In this document: positions 16,341 through 25,872 of the stretch, one piece after another
How the letters are laid out: each line of letters begins with the position of its first letter
How positions within the stretch are numbered: the first letter of the stretch is position 1
NCBI GenBank assembly: GCA_965248735.1
Contig: OZ252146.1
Coordinates: 3,782,001 to 3,846,000 of the forward strand
Direction of reading: 5' to 3'
DNA: 64,000 nucleotides
Source: Aldehydirespirator sp965248735
Lineage (GTDB): Bacteria; Actinomycetota; Acidimicrobiia; Acidimicrobiales; Aldehydirespiratoraceae
Translations under genes and position numbers: made by a program
The notes under the pieces: generated by a model
What the model was told of the DNA's origin: nothing
The model's input: the letters and a program-made list of their open reading frames with translations, nothing else
Database searches by the model: none

Positions 16341-17618
16341 TCATCGAGCCTCCACGGCCACAATCTCTGCCACCGCTGCCACCACCTCGGTCTCTGGCAC
16401 CTGTTGCTGGCCGCCGCCGGGGCGCAGGTCGCGCACGGTGGCCGCGCCCTTGGCCTGCTCGTCGGGACCGACGATCACTGCGACGGTGGCCCCGGAGCGG
16501 TCGGCCCGCTTCATCTGAGCCTTCATAGAGCGGCTGTCGAAGGCCCGGTCCACGCCCAGGCCCGCCTGCCGGAGCCGGTCGCACAGCACGACCGCGCTCT
16601 GGCCGCCGGCGACATCCACCACGAACACCTGCACGGCCGCCGGGGCTTCGGCGAAGGCGCCCTCGGCGTCGCAGGCCAGCAGGATGCGGTCCACACCCAG
16701 GGCGAAGCCGATGCCCGGCGTCGGAGGCCCACCAAGATCCTCCACCAGCCCGTCGTAGCGCCCGCCTCCCCCGACCGCGTTCTGGGCCGCGTCGAGCGCA
16801 TCCGCGGCGAACTCGAACGTGGTCCGGGTGTAGTAGTCCAGCCCCCGCACGAGCCGGGGCGAGATCTCATGGGCCGCGCCGAGGCTGTCAAGACCGGCCA
16901 GCACCGCCGCGAAGTGCTCCGCCGAGGCGCCGGAGAGGAAATCGGCCATCAGCGGCGCCTCCGCGATCACCGGCTGGTCCTCGTCCCGCTTGGAGTCCAG
17001 TACCCGCAGCGGGTTTCGCTCCAGGGTCACTCGGGACTGCTCCGACAACTCGACGCGCCGGCTCTGGAGGTAGCCGACCAGCGCGGCCTCGTAGCCAGGG
17101 CGGCTCTCGGAGTCGCCGAGGCTGTTGATCAGCAGCCTCACGCGGCCCAGGCCGAGAGCCTCGTAGAAGCGCACGCCCAGCCCGATGACCTCCACGTCGG
17201 CGTGAGGGTCGTCGGTGCCGAGGGTCTCCACGCCCACCTGGCTGAACTGGCGGTAGCGGCCGGCCTGGGGCCGCTCGTAGCGGAACTGCGGTCCCGAGTA
17301 CCAGATCTTCCACGGCGGAGTCGGCCGGTGCTCGGCGAAGGCCCGGCACACGCTGGCGGTCAACTCAGGGCGCAGGGCCATGTGCCGGGGAGGGTTGCCC
17401 TTGTCGAAGAACTCGAACAGCTCCTTGGTGACCACCTCGTTGGCCGCGCCGAGGCGCTGGAACACCCCAATGTCCTCGAAGACGGGAGATTCCAGCATCC
17501 CGAAGCCCGTCCGCTCGGCCAGATCGGCGAACACGTCCACCAACCGGCGCCGCCGCGCTGACTCCGGCGGCAGGATGTCGCGGGTGCCCACCGGGGCGCG
17601 GAACAAGGGCTGGGCCAC
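16341..17618 (-). CDS. hisS: Histidyl-tRNA synthetase
   Basis: 425-residue class II synthetase charging tRNA-His. The start FRAPVGTRDILPPESARR is characteristic. Motif 2 (KIWYSGPQFRYERPQAGRYR then QFSQVGVETLG), the histidine-binding loop (RGLDYYTRTTFEFAADAL), motif 3 (GGGRYDGLVEDLGG, GIGFALGVDRILLACD) and the C-terminal anticodon-binding domain are all present. It is upstream of aspS and 57 bases downstream of rel, a common arrangement. Confidence 0.96.
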   Translation of the reverse strand: MAQPLFRAPVGTRDILPPESARRRRLVDVFADLAERTGFGMLESPVFEDIGVFQRLGAANEVVTKELFEFFDKGNPPRHMALRPELTASVCRAFAEHRPTPPWKIWYSGPQFRYERPQAGRYRQFSQVGVETLGTDDPHADVEVIGLGVRFYEALGLGRVRLLINSLGDSESRPGYEAALVGYLQSRRVELSEQSRVTLERNPLRVLDSKRDEDQPVIAEAPLMADFLSGASAEHFAAVLAGLDSLGAAHEISPRLVRGLDYYTRTTFEFAADALDAAQNAVGGGGRYDGLVEDLGGPPTPGIGFALGVDRILLACDAEGAFAEAPAAVQVFVVDVAGGQSAVVLCDRLRQAGLGVDRAFDSRSMKAQMKRADRSGATVAVIVGPDEQAKGAATVRDLRPGGGQQQVPETEVVAAVAEIVAVEAR

Positions 17619-17674
17619 GACCCCCGAGGCTACCGCCGCCCCGCTGGTCCCAAGAGGGAGGCAGACGAAGGCGG

Positions 17675-19915
17675 TTAGTTGGAGCGGGTGTTGCGGCCGG
17701 GGAGGACGCGGTAGGCCTCGAAGACCGCCTCGAGGGCCAGGACCCGAGACAGCACCGAGTCGAGCTGGGACAAGTCGGCCAGCTCGAACTCGAAGTCCAT
17801 GCGGGCGATGAAGTCATCGCCGGTCTCGGCCCGAGCGCTGATGATGCTGAGGCGGTGCTCGGCCAGCACGTCGGTGACATCGCGAAGCAGGCCGGGCCGG
17901 TCCAGCGCGTGCACCGCGATCGTCGTCGAGAACCTGCCGGCGAAATCGGAATCCCACTCCACCTCGATCAGCCGGTCGGCCTGGCCCTCTGACAGCCCGA
18001 TGGCGTTGAGGCAGTCCGCCCGGTGCACCGACACACCCCGGCCCCGGGTCACAAAGCCCATGATCTCGTCGGGCGGCACCGGCGCGCAGCACTGCGACAG
18101 CCGGATCAGGATGTCGTCGAGGCCCTCCACGTGCACGCCCACATCGGCATCGCTGCGCAGGTGCCCGGTCCGCCGCCTGGCCGTCGTGGGCATGCGATCG
18201 CGGTCGCCGGCGCCGTCTGAGTCGTCGCCCTGAAGGGCCCGGGCGCAGCGGCCGGCCACCGAGGCCGCCGACTGGTGGCCCTCCCCTATGGCCAGGAACA
18301 GCAGTTCGGTGGAGCTGTAGTTGAGCTGCTCAGCGACCGACTCCAGCAGCTTGTCCTTCACCAGGCGACGTGCCGGCAGGCCCTCGCGCCGCAGAGCCTG
18401 GATCAAGTCGTCACGGCCGTTCTCAATGGCGTCGGCCCGGCGCTCCCGCGAGTACCACTGCTTGATCTTGTTGGCGGCCCGGCGGCTGGCCACGAACTTC
18501 AGCCAGTCCCGGCTCGGCCCCGCACCCTCGGTCCGGGTGGTGAAGATCTCCACCACGTCGCCCGACAGCAGGCGGCTGTCCAGAGCCACGAGCCGGCCGT
18601 TCACCTTGGCGCCCACGCAGGCGTGGCCCACGTCGGTGTGGATGCTGTAGGCGAAGTCCACCGGCGTGGCCCCCACCGGCAGTTCGATCACCTTGCCCTG
18701 GGGCGTGAACACGTACACCTCGTCGGTATCGAGCTCGATCTTGAGGTTTGACATGAACTCCGCCGGGTCCGACGTCTCCGACTGCCAGTCGACGATGCGC
18801 GACAGCCAGGCCATCTCCTGCGACGGCGAGTCGTCCTTGTACTCCCAGTGGGCGGCCACGCCGTACTCGGCCCGCTCGTGCATCGCTCGGGTGCGGATCT
18901 GCACCTCCAGCGGCTTGCCTTGCGGTCCCACCACCGTCGTGTGCAGCGACTGGTAGAGGTTGAACTTGGGCATGGCGATGTAGTCCTTGAAGCGGCCCTG
19001 AACCGGCCGCCAGGTGGCGTGGATCGAGCCCAGCGCCGCGTAGCAGTCCCGCACCGAGTCCACCAGCACGCGGATGCCGATGAGGTCGAAGATCTCCTCG
19101 AAGGAGCGGCCCTTGACCACCATCTTCTCGTAGATCGACCATAGGTGCTTGGGGCGGCCGGTGACCTCCGCCTTTATCCCCAGCTCGGACAGACGGGACT
19201 CCACATCCCCGAGCACCTGCTCCAGGTAGATGTCGCGTTCGGGAGCCCGCTGCTGCACCATCTGGTCGATCTCGGCGTAGCGGCGGGGCTCCAGGGCCGC
19301 GAAAGAGAGGTCCTCCAGCTGCTGCTTGACGTCCTGCATCCCAAGGCGGTGGGCCAGGGGCGCGTACACGTCGAGGGTCTCGCGTGCGATGTAGTCCTGC
19401 TTGAACGCGGGCAGCACCGCCACGGTGCGCAGGTTGTGCAGCCGGTCGGCCAGCTTGATGATGAGCACCCGCAGGTCCCGGGCTATGGCCACGATCATCT
19501 TGCGCACCGAGGCGGCCTGCTGCTGCTCGCGGGTGTCGTACTGGACCCGGTCGAGCTTGGTGACCCCGTCAACGATCCGAGCGACGTCCGGACCGAAGTC
19601 GGCCTCGATCACGGCCAGGGCCACGTCGGTGTCCTCCACCGCGTCGTGCAGCAGCGACGCAGCGATGGTGACGTCGTCGAGCCCGAGGCGGGCCACGATG
19701 ACGGCCACTGCCAGCGGGTGCCGGATGTAGGGCTCGCCCGACAGGCGCATCTGGCCCTCATGGGCCTTGGCCGCAACGTCGAAGGCTCGCACGATGAGGT
19801 CGGGCGAGCCGTCTCGATGGCGCTGGTGGTAGCACTCCAACAGCGGGGCGATCTCGGCCGCCGCTGGCCTCCGGGCTCCCCGGCGCCAGGGCAGGACCCG
19901 GGTGACGGTGGCCAT
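17675..19915 (-). CDS. rel: Bifunctional (p)ppGpp synthetase/hydrolase (Rel)
   Basis: 746-residue stringent-response enzyme that makes and degrades (p)ppGpp. Domains in order: HD hydrolase with IRHPLAVAVIV and the intact ASLLHDAVEDTDV motif; synthetase domain with GRFKDYIAMPKFNLYQSLHT, whose RFKD is the motif of bifunctional Rel rather than synthetase-only RelA; TGS domain (VYVFTPQGKVIELPVGATPV); a helical region; a conserved-cysteine segment (LSQCCAPVPPDEIMGF); and a C-terminal ACT domain. Both active sites look complete. It precedes hisS on the same strand. Confidence 0.96.
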   Translation of the reverse strand: MATVTRVLPWRRGARRPAAAEIAPLLECYHQRHRDGSPDLIVRAFDVAAKAHEGQMRLSGEPYIRHPLAVAVIVARLGLDDVTIAASLLHDAVEDTDVALAVIEADFGPDVARIVDGVTKLDRVQYDTREQQQAASVRKMIVAIARDLRVLIIKLADRLHNLRTVAVLPAFKQDYIARETLDVYAPLAHRLGMQDVKQQLEDLSFAALEPRRYAEIDQMVQQRAPERDIYLEQVLGDVESRLSELGIKAEVTGRPKHLWSIYEKMVVKGRSFEEIFDLIGIRVLVDSVRDCYAALGSIHATWRPVQGRFKDYIAMPKFNLYQSLHTTVVGPQGKPLEVQIRTRAMHERAEYGVAAHWEYKDDSPSQEMAWLSRIVDWQSETSDPAEFMSNLKIELDTDEVYVFTPQGKVIELPVGATPVDFAYSIHTDVGHACVGAKVNGRLVALDSRLLSGDVVEIFTTRTEGAGPSRDWLKFVASRRAANKIKQWYSRERRADAIENGRDDLIQALRREGLPARRLVKDKLLESVAEQLNYSSTELLFLAIGEGHQSAASVAGRCARALQGDDSDGAGDRDRMPTTARRRTGHLRSDADVGVHVEGLDDILIRLSQCCAPVPPDEIMGFVTRGRGVSVHRADCLNAIGLSEGQADRLIEVEWDSDFAGRFSTTIAVHALDRPGLLRDVTDVLAEHRLSIISARAETGDDFIARMDFEFELADLSQLDSVLSRVLALEAVFEAYRVLPGRNTRSN

Positions 19916-19995
19916 CTCAGGCGCTCCAGGCGGACATGCTGGACCGGCGGCCCGTCATCCCTCCACCGTACCCGCGCCCGCGGGCATGGGTACGG

Positions 19996-20880
19996 TCACG
20001 CCTCGGCAGCACGGTAGGCGTCAACAATGGCGATGCGCCCCTGAAGATGCAGTGTCGCACCGGCGTAAACCCTGGCCGCGATCCGAGACATCACCGCCAC
20101 GGCCACCACCATCAGCGCCACCGCCGCCAGGTGGGCCCAGCCCGAGATATCGCCGGCTAGGACGCGGGTGGGAACGACGAAGGGCGCAGTGAACGGCACA
20201 TAGGACGTCACGACGGCGAAGGTGCTGTGCGGGTCGGTCGCGACGGACGTGCCCGCCTGGAAGCCCACGATGAGCAGAACGATCGCGAACGCCTGCCAGA
20301 AGTTCTCCTCGGGACGCGACGCCAGCGACGCCAGAGCGGCCGAGATCACGATGAAGAAGCTGTAGCCGAGCAGCATCCACATCACCAACAGCGGCAGCGA
20401 ACTCACAGTGAGCTCCGGCAGCAGGTCGTTCAGGTCGGTGGAGAGCACCGCGACCACGGCGCTGGCCGTCACGAGTGCCACCGGCATCAACGCCAGCAGG
20501 CCGATCCCCAGCATCTTTCCCACCAGGAGCTGCCGGGGCCGCATCGTCGCCAACAGCACTTCGATCACCCGGCTGGACTTCTCCTCGATGACGCCACCGG
20601 CCATGTGCCCGCTGGCAAAGCCACCGGCGAGCACCAACGGGGCGGCGACGATGGCGATGGCTAGGCTCGGTTCGGCCCCTCCTTCGTCCCCGACGACCGC
20701 GGACTGCGGTGTCCCCTCGAGCTCCTCTGCCATCTCATCGCCATAGGCGAGCGCTCCGAACAGCACCAATGCGGCCACCAACACCGGCAAGGCCACCCCC
20801 ACGATCAGATACGCAGGAGTGAGGCCTCGCTCCCGCAGCTCCCTGGCAGCGACGAGGCAGACGAGTCGGAGGGGGGTCAC
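19996..20880 (-). CDS. ABC-2 type export permease
   Basis: 294-residue membrane protein of the ABC-2 type. It has one N-terminal helix (YLIVGVALPVLVAALVLFGA), an external loop and five C-terminal helices. The segment GGVIEEKSSRVIEVLLATMR before PRQLLVGKMLGIGLLAL is typical of NatB/YhaP-like exporters of sodium, antibiotics or unknown substrates. The GTG at 20880 overlaps the ATPase stop (GTGA), so the pair is one transporter. The substrate cannot be determined from sequence. Confidence 0.9.
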   Translation of the reverse strand: MTPLRLVCLVAARELRERGLTPAYLIVGVALPVLVAALVLFGALAYGDEMAEELEGTPQSAVVGDEGGAEPSLAIAIVAAPLVLAGGFASGHMAGGVIEEKSSRVIEVLLATMRPRQLLVGKMLGIGLLALMPVALVTASAVVAVLSTDLNDLLPELTVSSLPLLVMWMLLGYSFFIVISAALASLASRPEENFWQAFAIVLLIVGFQAGTSVATDPHSTFAVVTSYVPFTAPFVVPTRVLAGDISGWAHLAAVALMVVAVAVMSRIAARVYAGATLHLQGRIAIVDAYRAAEA

Positions 20881-21806
20881 TGCACCGCTCCCGGCGTCTC
20901 TCCCCCCGCCACGGGATCCGCCCCCACCGCATCCCGGAACAGGTCCGACAGAGGCGGAGCCGAGTACGTGCAGGATCGGATCTGGACAGCCGGGGACACA
21001 GCCGCGAGCAGAGCCCTGAGATCAGCCGCGGCCGGCACCAGCAGGGCCTGACGCCCCCGGCTACCGCCCAGCGCCACGGCGCCGTCAATCCGTTCAGCAA
21101 GATCTGCGGCAGCGTCGTCCAGCTCGAGTTCCAGCCGCCGGTACCGAGAGCCCTCTCTCATCTCGCTCAGATCACCGGCCAGCACGATCCGACCGTCGTT
21201 GATGATGGCCACGTCGTCGCACATGCCCTCGACGAAGTCCAGCTCGTGGCTCGAGAACAGCACGGCGGCACCGTTGTCGGCCCGGTCCCTCAGGATCTCG
21301 GCCGCTTGCTGGCGTCCCGGCGGATCGAGCCCGCTGAAGGGCTCGTCGAGCACCAGCAACTCCGGGTCGTGCACCAACGTGGCCGCCAGTTGGACCCGCT
21401 GCTGGTTTCCCTTGGACAGGTTCTTCACCCGGTCCCCTCCCCTGGTCGCCAGTCCCAGCCTGTCGATCCATCCGTCGGCCGCCGCCGCGGCTGTCTTCTT
21501 CGGGAGCCCGTGGAGTCGGGCCAGGTAGGCGACCTGGCGCCTGACCGGCATCTTCGGGTAAAGGCCGCGCTCCTCGGGCATGTAGCCGAAACGGGTCAGG
21601 ACGTCCAGCGACACAGCTCGGCCGTCCCAAGTGACTGTGCCCGCATCGGGGCGGATCAGCCCGAACACCGACCGCATGGCTGTCGTCTTGCCCGCGCCGT
21701 TGGGACCGAGGAACCCCACTATGCGCCCCCGTTCCACGGCGAAGCCGCATCCATCGAGGGCCACGACGTCGCCGTAGCGCTTACGCAGACCTTCGAGGAC
21801 CAGCAC
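20877..21806 (-). CDS. ABC exporter ATPase (NatA-like)
   Basis: About 309 residues with an ABC ATPase domain: Walker A FLGPNGAGKTTAMR, Q-loop region FGYMPEERGLYPKMPV, signature NLSKGNQQRVQLAATL, Walker B LLVLDEPFSGLDPPG and switch FSSHELDFVEGM. The C-terminal ~75 residues form the extra domain seen in NatA/YhaQ ATPases. I start at the GTG at 21806; a TTG at 21812 overlaps the secF stop and is an alternative. It energises the membrane partner encoded just downstream. Confidence 0.92.
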   Translation of the reverse strand: MLVLEGLRKRYGDVVALDGCGFAVERGRIVGFLGPNGAGKTTAMRSVFGLIRPDAGTVTWDGRAVSLDVLTRFGYMPEERGLYPKMPVRRQVAYLARLHGLPKKTAAAAADGWIDRLGLATRGGDRVKNLSKGNQQRVQLAATLVHDPELLVLDEPFSGLDPPGRQQAAEILRDRADNGAAVLFSSHELDFVEGMCDDVAIINDGRIVLAGDLSEMREGSRYRRLELELDDAAADLAERIDGAVALGGSRGRQALLVPAAADLRALLAAVSPAVQIRSCTYSAPPLSDLFRDAVGADPVAGGETPGAVQ

Positions 21807-21808
21807 CG

Positions 21809-22945
21809 TCAACGCTTCTTCTTCTTGCGAGGACGCGGGGGGATGGCGCCGGGCGCCGATCCTGCCGCGGCCCGGGGAGCCGATCCGGCCCGCCGGGCTT
21901 CGGCCGATCGCTTGGCTGCGGCCGCCTCGCCCAGCACCGCGTCGTCGGCCGCGACGGTGCGGGTGGCCGCGCCGCCTTGCCCGCCGCCGCGCAGGCGGAT
22001 CCTCTCGGCCATCTCGACGTAGGCGGGCTCGCGTTCCTTCATCTTGGCCACCACCGCGGCTGCTACGAACAACGAAGAGTAGGTGCCCACCGCGATGCCC
22101 ACCAGCAGGGCGATGGCGAACTCCTGCAGCGTCACCGCTCCCAGCACGAACGAGCCGATGACCAGCATCGACACCACCGGGATCATCGACGTGATCGACG
22201 TGTTGACCGAGCGCATGAGCACCTGGTTGAGCGACAGGTTCATCATCTCGGTGTAGGTGTAGCGGCCGGTGGCCGACACCCGGCCCACCACCTCGCGCAC
22301 CTTGTCGTAGACGACGATCGTGTCGTAGAGCGAGTAGCCCATGATAGTAAGGAACGCGATGACCGTGGCCGGGGTGATCTCGAACTGGAACAGCGAGTAG
22401 AAGCCCACCGACACCACGATGTCGTGGGCCACCGCCAGCAGCGCCCCCACGGCCATCCTCCACTCGAGCCTGACCGCGATGTAGGCGGCGACGATCGCGA
22501 AGAAGGCGATCAGGGCGGTGCGGGCCTGGCCGGTGATCTCAGAGCCCCACGACGGACCGACGGTGGTGACGCTCACATCGTCGCCGGTGACGCCGGCCAG
22601 CTCGGCCAAGGCGTTGCGCACGCCGTCCGCCGCCTCGACCCCCTCGACGTCGGCCCGCACCCGGATCGTGTCGCCGCCGAGTGTCTGGATCTTGGCGTCG
22701 GCCGCGCCGGTGCCGCGCAGGGCGTCGCGGACCTCCGCCACCGACACTGTTGGCGCCGGCACCTCCCAGGAGGTTCCCCCCTCGAACTCGATGCCCAGAT
22801 CGACGCCCCGCACCGCGAAGCTGCCGAGACTCACCACCACCGCAGCGAGCGAGCCGATCAGGGCCCGCCTCCAGAGCCTCGGGAAGTCGATCTGCTGCTC
22901 TCCCCGGTACGCGGAGGCCAGCCAGCTCAGGGACCAGCCCGTCAT
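21809..22945 (-). CDS. secF: Protein translocase subunit SecF
   Basis: 378-residue six-helix subunit of the SecDF complex that uses the proton gradient to complete export through SecYEG. It has GVDLGIEFEGGTSWEV, typical of SecF domain 1, then the P1 domain, then transmembrane segments with TPATVIAFLTIMGYSLYDTI and RSVNTSITSMIPV. The C-terminal tail (about 65 residues) is Ala/Arg-rich and ends in a run of Arg and Lys, longer than in many SecF proteins. The start overlaps the secD stop by four bases. Confidence 0.95.
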   Translation of the reverse strand: MTGWSLSWLASAYRGEQQIDFPRLWRRALIGSLAAVVVSLGSFAVRGVDLGIEFEGGTSWEVPAPTVSVAEVRDALRGTGAADAKIQTLGGDTIRVRADVEGVEAADGVRNALAELAGVTGDDVSVTTVGPSWGSEITGQARTALIAFFAIVAAYIAVRLEWRMAVGALLAVAHDIVVSVGFYSLFQFEITPATVIAFLTIMGYSLYDTIVVYDKVREVVGRVSATGRYTYTEMMNLSLNQVLMRSVNTSITSMIPVVSMLVIGSFVLGAVTLQEFAIALLVGIAVGTYSSLFVAAAVVAKMKEREPAYVEMAERIRLRGGGQGGAATRTVAADDAVLGEAAAAKRSAEARRAGSAPRAAAGSAPGAIPPRPRKKKKR

Positions 22946-24393
22946 GGCGTCGCTCCCGGCTGCCGGGTCCCTGGCCGCGCCAGCGAGGCGGGTATTCCGA
23001 ACCGGCCCGGATGGGCGTACAAGCCCGAGCCGCGGGCCATGAGGCCGATCACCGGTCCCATGAAGAAGTACGTGGCCACCAGGTCGAGGATCGTGGCCAG
23101 CCCCAGGTACAGGGCGAAGCCCCGCACCGGGCCCGACGTCAGCCAGTACAGGACGGCGGCCGCGATGAGCGACGCGAAGTCCGCCTTGACGATGGTGGAG
23201 TACGCCACCGGGAAGGCGCGGTCAACCGCCGAGCGCAACGTCCGGCCCGAGCGCACGTCCTCCTTGAGGTGCTCGAAGTAGACGACGTTGGAGTCGACCG
23301 ACACGCCGATGGCCACGATGAGGCCGGTGACGCCGGCGAGGGTCAGCGCCAGCCCCTGCGACTCGCCCAGCCAGGCGATTATCGTCCACAGCATCGCCCC
23401 CGAAAGGCCCAGGCTGGCGATGGCCACCAGGCCCAGCAGGCGGTAGTACGCCACCAGGTATACCGACACCAGCCCCAGCCCGATTATCCCCGCGAGGACA
23501 CCGGCGGACAGGGCGTCGGTGCCCAGCGACGCCGACACGATCTGGCTCTGCTGGGCCTCCAGCTCCACGGGCAGGGCGCCGTAGTCGAGCACGAGGGCCA
23601 CATCGCGGGCCTCTTCCTCGCTGAAGCCCCCGGAGATGGTGATGCTGGAACGCTCGAACGGCTCGAATCTGGCGCTATCGGCCTGTACCGCCGGCGCGCT
23701 CACCACCTCGTTGTCGAGCTCTATGGCCACCCGCCCGGTGGGACACGACGGGAGGCGGCTGTGGCATCTGAGGCTCACCTCGTTGAACAGGTCGATGCCG
23801 GCGGGTCCCGGCTTGAACGTGGGCGCCACGAACCAGCCGATCCCGGCAAGGGCGTTGTATTGGGCCGCCGCGCCCTCGAGGCCGTCGCCGGCGACCGCGG
23901 TGGGGCCGAGCCGGTAGCGGAACTCGATGTTGCGGTCGCCGTCGTACTGGGGCAGCACCACCTCGGCGTCGGCGGTCGTCTCGCCCTCGGTGAGCGCGAA
24001 CGAGGCCAGCAGCGGGTCCTCGCTGTCGGCGCCCTCGAATATGCTCTCTGACAGCACGCTCAGCACCGGGCGGAACCGCAGCTCCGCGGTCTGGCCCACG
24101 AGGTCCAGTGCCCGCTGCTGCTCGTCGACGCCGGGGAGCTGCACGAGGATGTTGCCGCCCTGGGTGGAAATCTCGGGCTCGGCGACACCGAGGCCGTCGA
24201 CGCGGTTGCGGATGATCGCCACTGCCACGTCAAGCTCATCGGGCTCCGCGGCCCTGGTCGGCTCCAGCACCACGCTGGCTCCGCCCTGAAGGTCGAGGCC
24301 GAGCAGGGGCTCGTTGCCGGCGACCACCGTGTAAACCACCGCGGCCACCGCCACGGCCACGATGCCGGTCACATAGACGAGCTGCCGGCGCAC
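22942..24393 (-). CDS. secD: Protein translocase subunit SecD
   Basis: 483-residue SecD. The N-terminus is one helix followed by the conserved GLDLQGGASVVLEPTRA; P1 domain repeats (VDGLGVAEPEISTQGGNILV) follow, then the C-terminal five-helix region with AGVTGLIVAIGVSVDSNVVY and FEHLKEDVRSGRTLRSAVDR. These match the RND-like proton path of SecD. yajC, secD and secF lie in order, the usual accessory translocase operon. Confidence 0.95.
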   Translation of the reverse strand: MRRQLVYVTGIVAVAVAAVVYTVVAGNEPLLGLDLQGGASVVLEPTRAAEPDELDVAVAIIRNRVDGLGVAEPEISTQGGNILVQLPGVDEQQRALDLVGQTAELRFRPVLSVLSESIFEGADSEDPLLASFALTEGETTADAEVVLPQYDGDRNIEFRYRLGPTAVAGDGLEGAAAQYNALAGIGWFVAPTFKPGPAGIDLFNEVSLRCHSRLPSCPTGRVAIELDNEVVSAPAVQADSARFEPFERSSITISGGFSEEEARDVALVLDYGALPVELEAQQSQIVSASLGTDALSAGVLAGIIGLGLVSVYLVAYYRLLGLVAIASLGLSGAMLWTIIAWLGESQGLALTLAGVTGLIVAIGVSVDSNVVYFEHLKEDVRSGRTLRSAVDRAFPVAYSTIVKADFASLIAAAVLYWLTSGPVRGFALYLGLATILDLVATYFFMGPVIGLMARGSGLYAHPGRFGIPASLARPGTRQPGATP

Positions 24394-24441
24394 GGCTCCT
24401 CCCGCGGGCCCGCCCCGGAGCCGCCCCGGAACGTTCGAGGC

Positions 24442-24750
24442 CTAGCCGTCCGCCGAGTCGTCGTCGGCTGCGGACTCGGCGTCCTCGTCGGCAGGTTCGG
24501 CCACCTTGCCGGCTATGGCATCCCGGGAGACCTTCAGCTCCACATCCGGAGCCACCTCGAGCCACACGACGACGTCCTCGACCTCCGCCACGACGCCATG
24601 GATGCCGGAGTTGGTCACCACCTCGTCACCCACCTGCAGGGAGCGCACCAGCTCCTTGCGGGCCCTCTCGCGCTTCTGCTGGGGACGCAGCAGCAGGTAG
24701 TAGAAGGCGCCGATAACGAGAATGAGGAAAAAGAAGGATCCGATGTCCAT
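24442..24750 (-). CDS. yajC: Preprotein translocase subunit YajC
   Basis: 102-residue single-pass membrane protein that joins SecDF. It has the family layout: an N-terminal helix (GSFFFLILVIGAFYYLLL), the conserved RPQQKRERARKELVRSLQVG, and GDEVVTNSGIHGVVAEVEDV. The C-terminus is a short acidic tail. It starts at ATG 24750, nine bases after the tgt stop. Confidence 0.94.
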   Translation of the reverse strand: MDIGSFFFLILVIGAFYYLLLRPQQKRERARKELVRSLQVGDEVVTNSGIHGVVAEVEDVVVWLEVAPDVELKVSRDAIAGKVAEPADEDAESAADDDSADG

Positions 24751-24759
24751 CCCGCGAGC

Positions 24760-25872
24760 CTAGGCCCAGACGCGGCCCACGCCTGCGCGCAGCTCCTCGA
24801 AAGTCCCGGACCGCACCGCGGCGCGCACCTGATCCATGAGGCGCAACACCCACGCCAGATTGTGGAGGGTGACCAGACGGGCCGCGGTCGGCTCGTGGGT
24901 GACCAGCAGGTGGCGGAGATAGCCGCGGGACCAGCGGCCGGCCGGACTGTCACCGAACGAGGGGTCGAGAGGCTCGTCGCTGCCGGCATGGCGGGCGGCC
25001 GCGAGGTTGTAGCGGCCCGCGTCGCTCAACACCGTGCCGTGGCGGCCCAGCCGGGTGGGCAGAACGCAGTCGAACATGTCGATGCCGCGGGCCACCGCCT
25101 CCACGATGCCCACCGGGTCGCCCAAGCCCATGAAGTAGCGGGGGCTGTCGACCGGGAGCGCGGCGGTGCACGCTTCGAGCGCGGCCAGCATCTGGGGGCG
25201 CTCCTCGCCCACCGACAGGCCCCCCACCGCGTACCCGTCGAATCCGATCTCCACGGTGCGCTCGGCAGACTCGCGCCGCAGCTCGGTGTCGGCGCCGCCC
25301 TGCACGATGCCGAACTGGCACTGGCGCTGCGCCGCGTCCGGATGGGCGAGGAACGCGTCGCGGCCACGGCGGGCCCAGATGGCGGTGCGGCTGACCGCCT
25401 CCTGAAGGACCGGGAGATCCGCCACCGCGGAGGGGCAGACGTCAAGCACCATGGTCATGTCGGCGCCGATCAGCGCCTGCTCTCTCACCGCGTCCTCGGG
25501 CGTGAGCCGGCACTGCGAGCCGTCGTAGACCGACGCGAAGCTAGCGCCGTCGTCGTCCACGTCCGGGGCAAGCGAGTAGATCTGGTATCCGCCCGAGTCG
25601 GTGAGCACATGGCCCCCCCAGCGGGCGAAGCCGTGGATCCCGCCGAGTCCGGCGACGGTCTCGGACCCGGGCCGGAGCATCAGGTGGTAGGTGTTGGCCA
25701 GCACGACCTCCACGCCCAGGGCCTCCAAGTCCGACGAGTCGAGATGCTTCACCGCGCCACGGGTGCCCACCGGCATGAAGCACGGCGTGGCGAAGCTGCC
25801 CCTCGCGGTTGTGACCGTCCCGGTGCGGGCGTCGCCCGCGGTGCTCCCGATCCGGAAGGCGGCCCGTATCAC
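24760..25872 (-). CDS. tgt: Queuine tRNA-ribosyltransferase-like protein lacking the zinc cysteines
   Basis: 370-residue TGT fold. Bacterial TGT swaps guanine-34 for preQ1 in GUN tRNAs. Both catalytic aspartates are in place: Asp92 (VLTDSGGYQIYSLA) and the nucleophile Asp268 (MFDCVLPTRLGRHGT), with QFGIVQGG and YAVGGLSVGE also normal. However, the zinc site, normally CxCxxC plus His, reads PLDPSFGDSPAGRWSRGYL at residues 301-319; the three Cys positions are Phe306, Asp308 and Ala311, while His337 remains. The substrate loop is DVCPSAVAD rather than DECTPYPA. It is coupled to queA (GTGA overlap), supporting a queuosine role, but activity or base specificity may differ. Confidence 0.88.
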   Translation of the reverse strand: MIRAAFRIGSTAGDARTGTVTTARGSFATPCFMPVGTRGAVKHLDSSDLEALGVEVVLANTYHLMLRPGSETVAGLGGIHGFARWGGHVLTDSGGYQIYSLAPDVDDDGASFASVYDGSQCRLTPEDAVREQALIGADMTMVLDVCPSAVADLPVLQEAVSRTAIWARRGRDAFLAHPDAAQRQCQFGIVQGGADTELRRESAERTVEIGFDGYAVGGLSVGEERPQMLAALEACTAALPVDSPRYFMGLGDPVGIVEAVARGIDMFDCVLPTRLGRHGTVLSDAGRYNLAAARHAGSDEPLDPSFGDSPAGRWSRGYLRHLLVTHEPTAARLVTLHNLAWVLRLMDQVRAAVRSGTFEELRAGVGRVWA

